A stretch of 64,000 nt of DNA from Myxococcus stipitatus. Lineage in GTDB: Bacteria; Myxococcota; Myxococcia; Myxococcales; Myxococcaceae. The translations under genes were made by a program, and so were the position numbers. The stretch covers positions 8,742,001 to 8,806,000 of the forward strand of contig NZ_CP102770.1 in the NCBI RefSeq assembly GCF_038561935.1, given 5' to 3'. Below the pieces are notes generated by a model, which saw nothing but the letters and a program-made list of their open reading frames with translations, did not search any database and was not told where the DNA came from. How positions within the stretch are numbered: position 1 is the first letter of the stretch; each line of letters opens with the position of its first letter. Shown here in pieces: positions 63,268 through 64,000 of this stretch.

Positions 63268-64000
63268 ATGCTGACTCGGCTCATTGATTGGTCCTTGTCA
63301 CACCGCTGGGCCGTGCTGCTGGGCACGGCGGCGCTGGTCGTCTCCGGGCTGCTCGCCTTCCGAGTCCTGCCCATCGACGCCATCCCGGACACCACTCCCG
63401 TGCAGGTGCAGGTGAACACGGTGGCGCCCGCGCTCACGCCCACCGAGGTGGAGCGGCAGCTCACCATCCCCATCGAGCAGGCACTCTCGGGGCTGCCTCG
63501 CGTCAGCGAGCTGCGCTCCATCTCCAAGTTCGGCCTGTCCCAAGTCACGCTCCAGTTCAGCGACGGCGTGGACCTGTGGTTCGCGAGGCAGCAGGTGTCC
63601 GAGCGACTGAGCCGAATCCAGACGCCCACCGGCATCGAGCCTCCCTCGCTGGGGCCCGTGGCCACGGGCCTGGGCGAGGTGTTCCACTACCTGGTCAAGA
63701 GCCGCACGCGGAGCCTGGAGGAGCTGCGCACCCTGCACGACGGGGTCATCGCGCCCCAGCTCCGCGCGGTGCCTGGGGTGGCGGAGGTGAATGCCTGGGG
63801 TGGCGAGGAGAAGCAGTGGCACGTCATCGTCGACCCTCGACGGCTTCAGCAGTTCAGCCTCGACCTGGGTGATGTCTACCGAGCCCTGGAGGAGAACAAC
63901 GCCAACGTCGGCGGTGGCGTGGTCGAGCGCGCCGGAGCCTCGAGCCTGGTGCTCGGCGTGGGAGTGCTCGATGGAGGCAAGTCCATCGAGGACGTGGTCG
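63268..64000 (+). CDS. CusA/CzcA-type RND metal-efflux pump (5' part, cut by window edge)
   Basis: Begins MLTRLIDWSLSHRWAVLLGTAALVV (first membrane helix) then FRVLPIDAIPDTTPVQVQVNTVAPALTPTEVERQLTIPIEQALSGLPRVSELRSISKFGLSQVTLQFSDGVDLWFARQQVSERL, the hallmark N-terminus of heavy-metal RND pumps. The first 244 residues are present; the metal-relay residues of the later helices lie outside the window. Five bp after the adaptor gene, so one transcription unit. The exported metal (Cu/Ag or Co/Zn/Cd) cannot be settled from this part. Confidence 0.93.
   Translation, partial: MLTRLIDWSLSHRWAVLLGTAALVVSGLLAFRVLPIDAIPDTTPVQVQVNTVAPALTPTEVERQLTIPIEQALSGLPRVSELRSISKFGLSQVTLQFSDGVDLWFARQQVSERLSRIQTPTGIEPPSLGPVATGLGEVFHYLVKSRTRSLEELRTLHDGVIAPQLRAVPGVAEVNAWGGEEKQWHVIVDPRRLQQFSLDLGDVYRALEENNANVGGGVVERAGASSLVLGVGVLDGGKSIEDVV

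Overview
The window is about 70% G+C. Its gene content points to a myxobacterium (Myxococcota, suborder Cystobacterineae; a Myxococcus/Corallococcus-like genome is most likely). The signs are many lipoproteins, a Ser/Thr kinase with extra domains, a sigma-54 activator, a giant TPR protein and a type VI secretion (T6SS) effector cassette. This placement is inference from gene content and base composition; no 16S or marker gene is present. I see no rRNA, tRNA, CRISPR array, insertion sequence or prophage. Genes are tightly packed and no gene-free stretch exceeds 300 bases.

Layout. 0-2.8 kb: methionine salvage (mtnA, partial, and mtnP, coupled), then a possibly leaderless ArsR regulator coupled to an AHSA1/SRPBCC protein, and a CBS-pair protein. 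2.8-20.1 kb: a long run of minus-strand genes. Read in transcription order these are a 3182-residue TPR protein, a lipoprotein, queC, a VanX/DdpX-type dipeptidase, a secreted YfbK-like protein that has lost its VWA domain, a histidine kinase, its OmpR-type regulator, an alpha/beta hydrolase, a DUF416 protein and a small protein. 20.2-22.9 kb: divergent from the TPR giant, a Ser/Thr kinase fused to a degenerate class III cyclase domain. 22.9-30 kb: two lipoproteins (one an NlpC/P60 hydrolase) and an 1833-residue zinc-ribbon membrane protein.

30-41 kb: acetyltransferase, endonuclease III-like protein, a TerB/acyl-CoA oxidase fusion, surface and envelope proteins, a 5'-nucleotidase family lipoprotein, a solitary clpP, fumC and a PspC-domain protein. 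41.2-44.9 kb: the glyoxylate bypass pair aceB-aceA, closed by a clear terminator, then a small unknown gene. 45-48.1 kb: small membrane proteins (a duplicated DUF6328 protein overlapping an iron-permease-family gene) and a B12-binding radical SAM protein. 48.4-51.5 kb: an aromatic-amino-acid-decarboxylase-like enzyme and a secreted protein.

51.6-53.8 kb: a compact sigma-54 circuit: a GAF-AAA+-Fis activator with a four-cysteine cluster, a perfect 16-bp palindrome, a -24/-12 promoter and a DUF1348 target gene. An identical second palindrome lies just past the activator's 3' end. 53.9-59.6 kb: a DUF1254 protein and a somewhat lower-GC T6SS cargo operon (DUF2169 adaptor, non-catalytic ketosynthase-like protein, DUF4150 PAAR-like protein with a C-terminal HNH-like toxin, and a coupled candidate immunity gene). 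59.8-64 kb: a MarR regulator divergent from a TlpA-like thioredoxin across two overlapping palindromes. This is followed by a metal-efflux locus in which a small secreted protein and the RND adaptor share Cys/His repeats, and by the start of the CusA/CzcA pump, which runs off the window.
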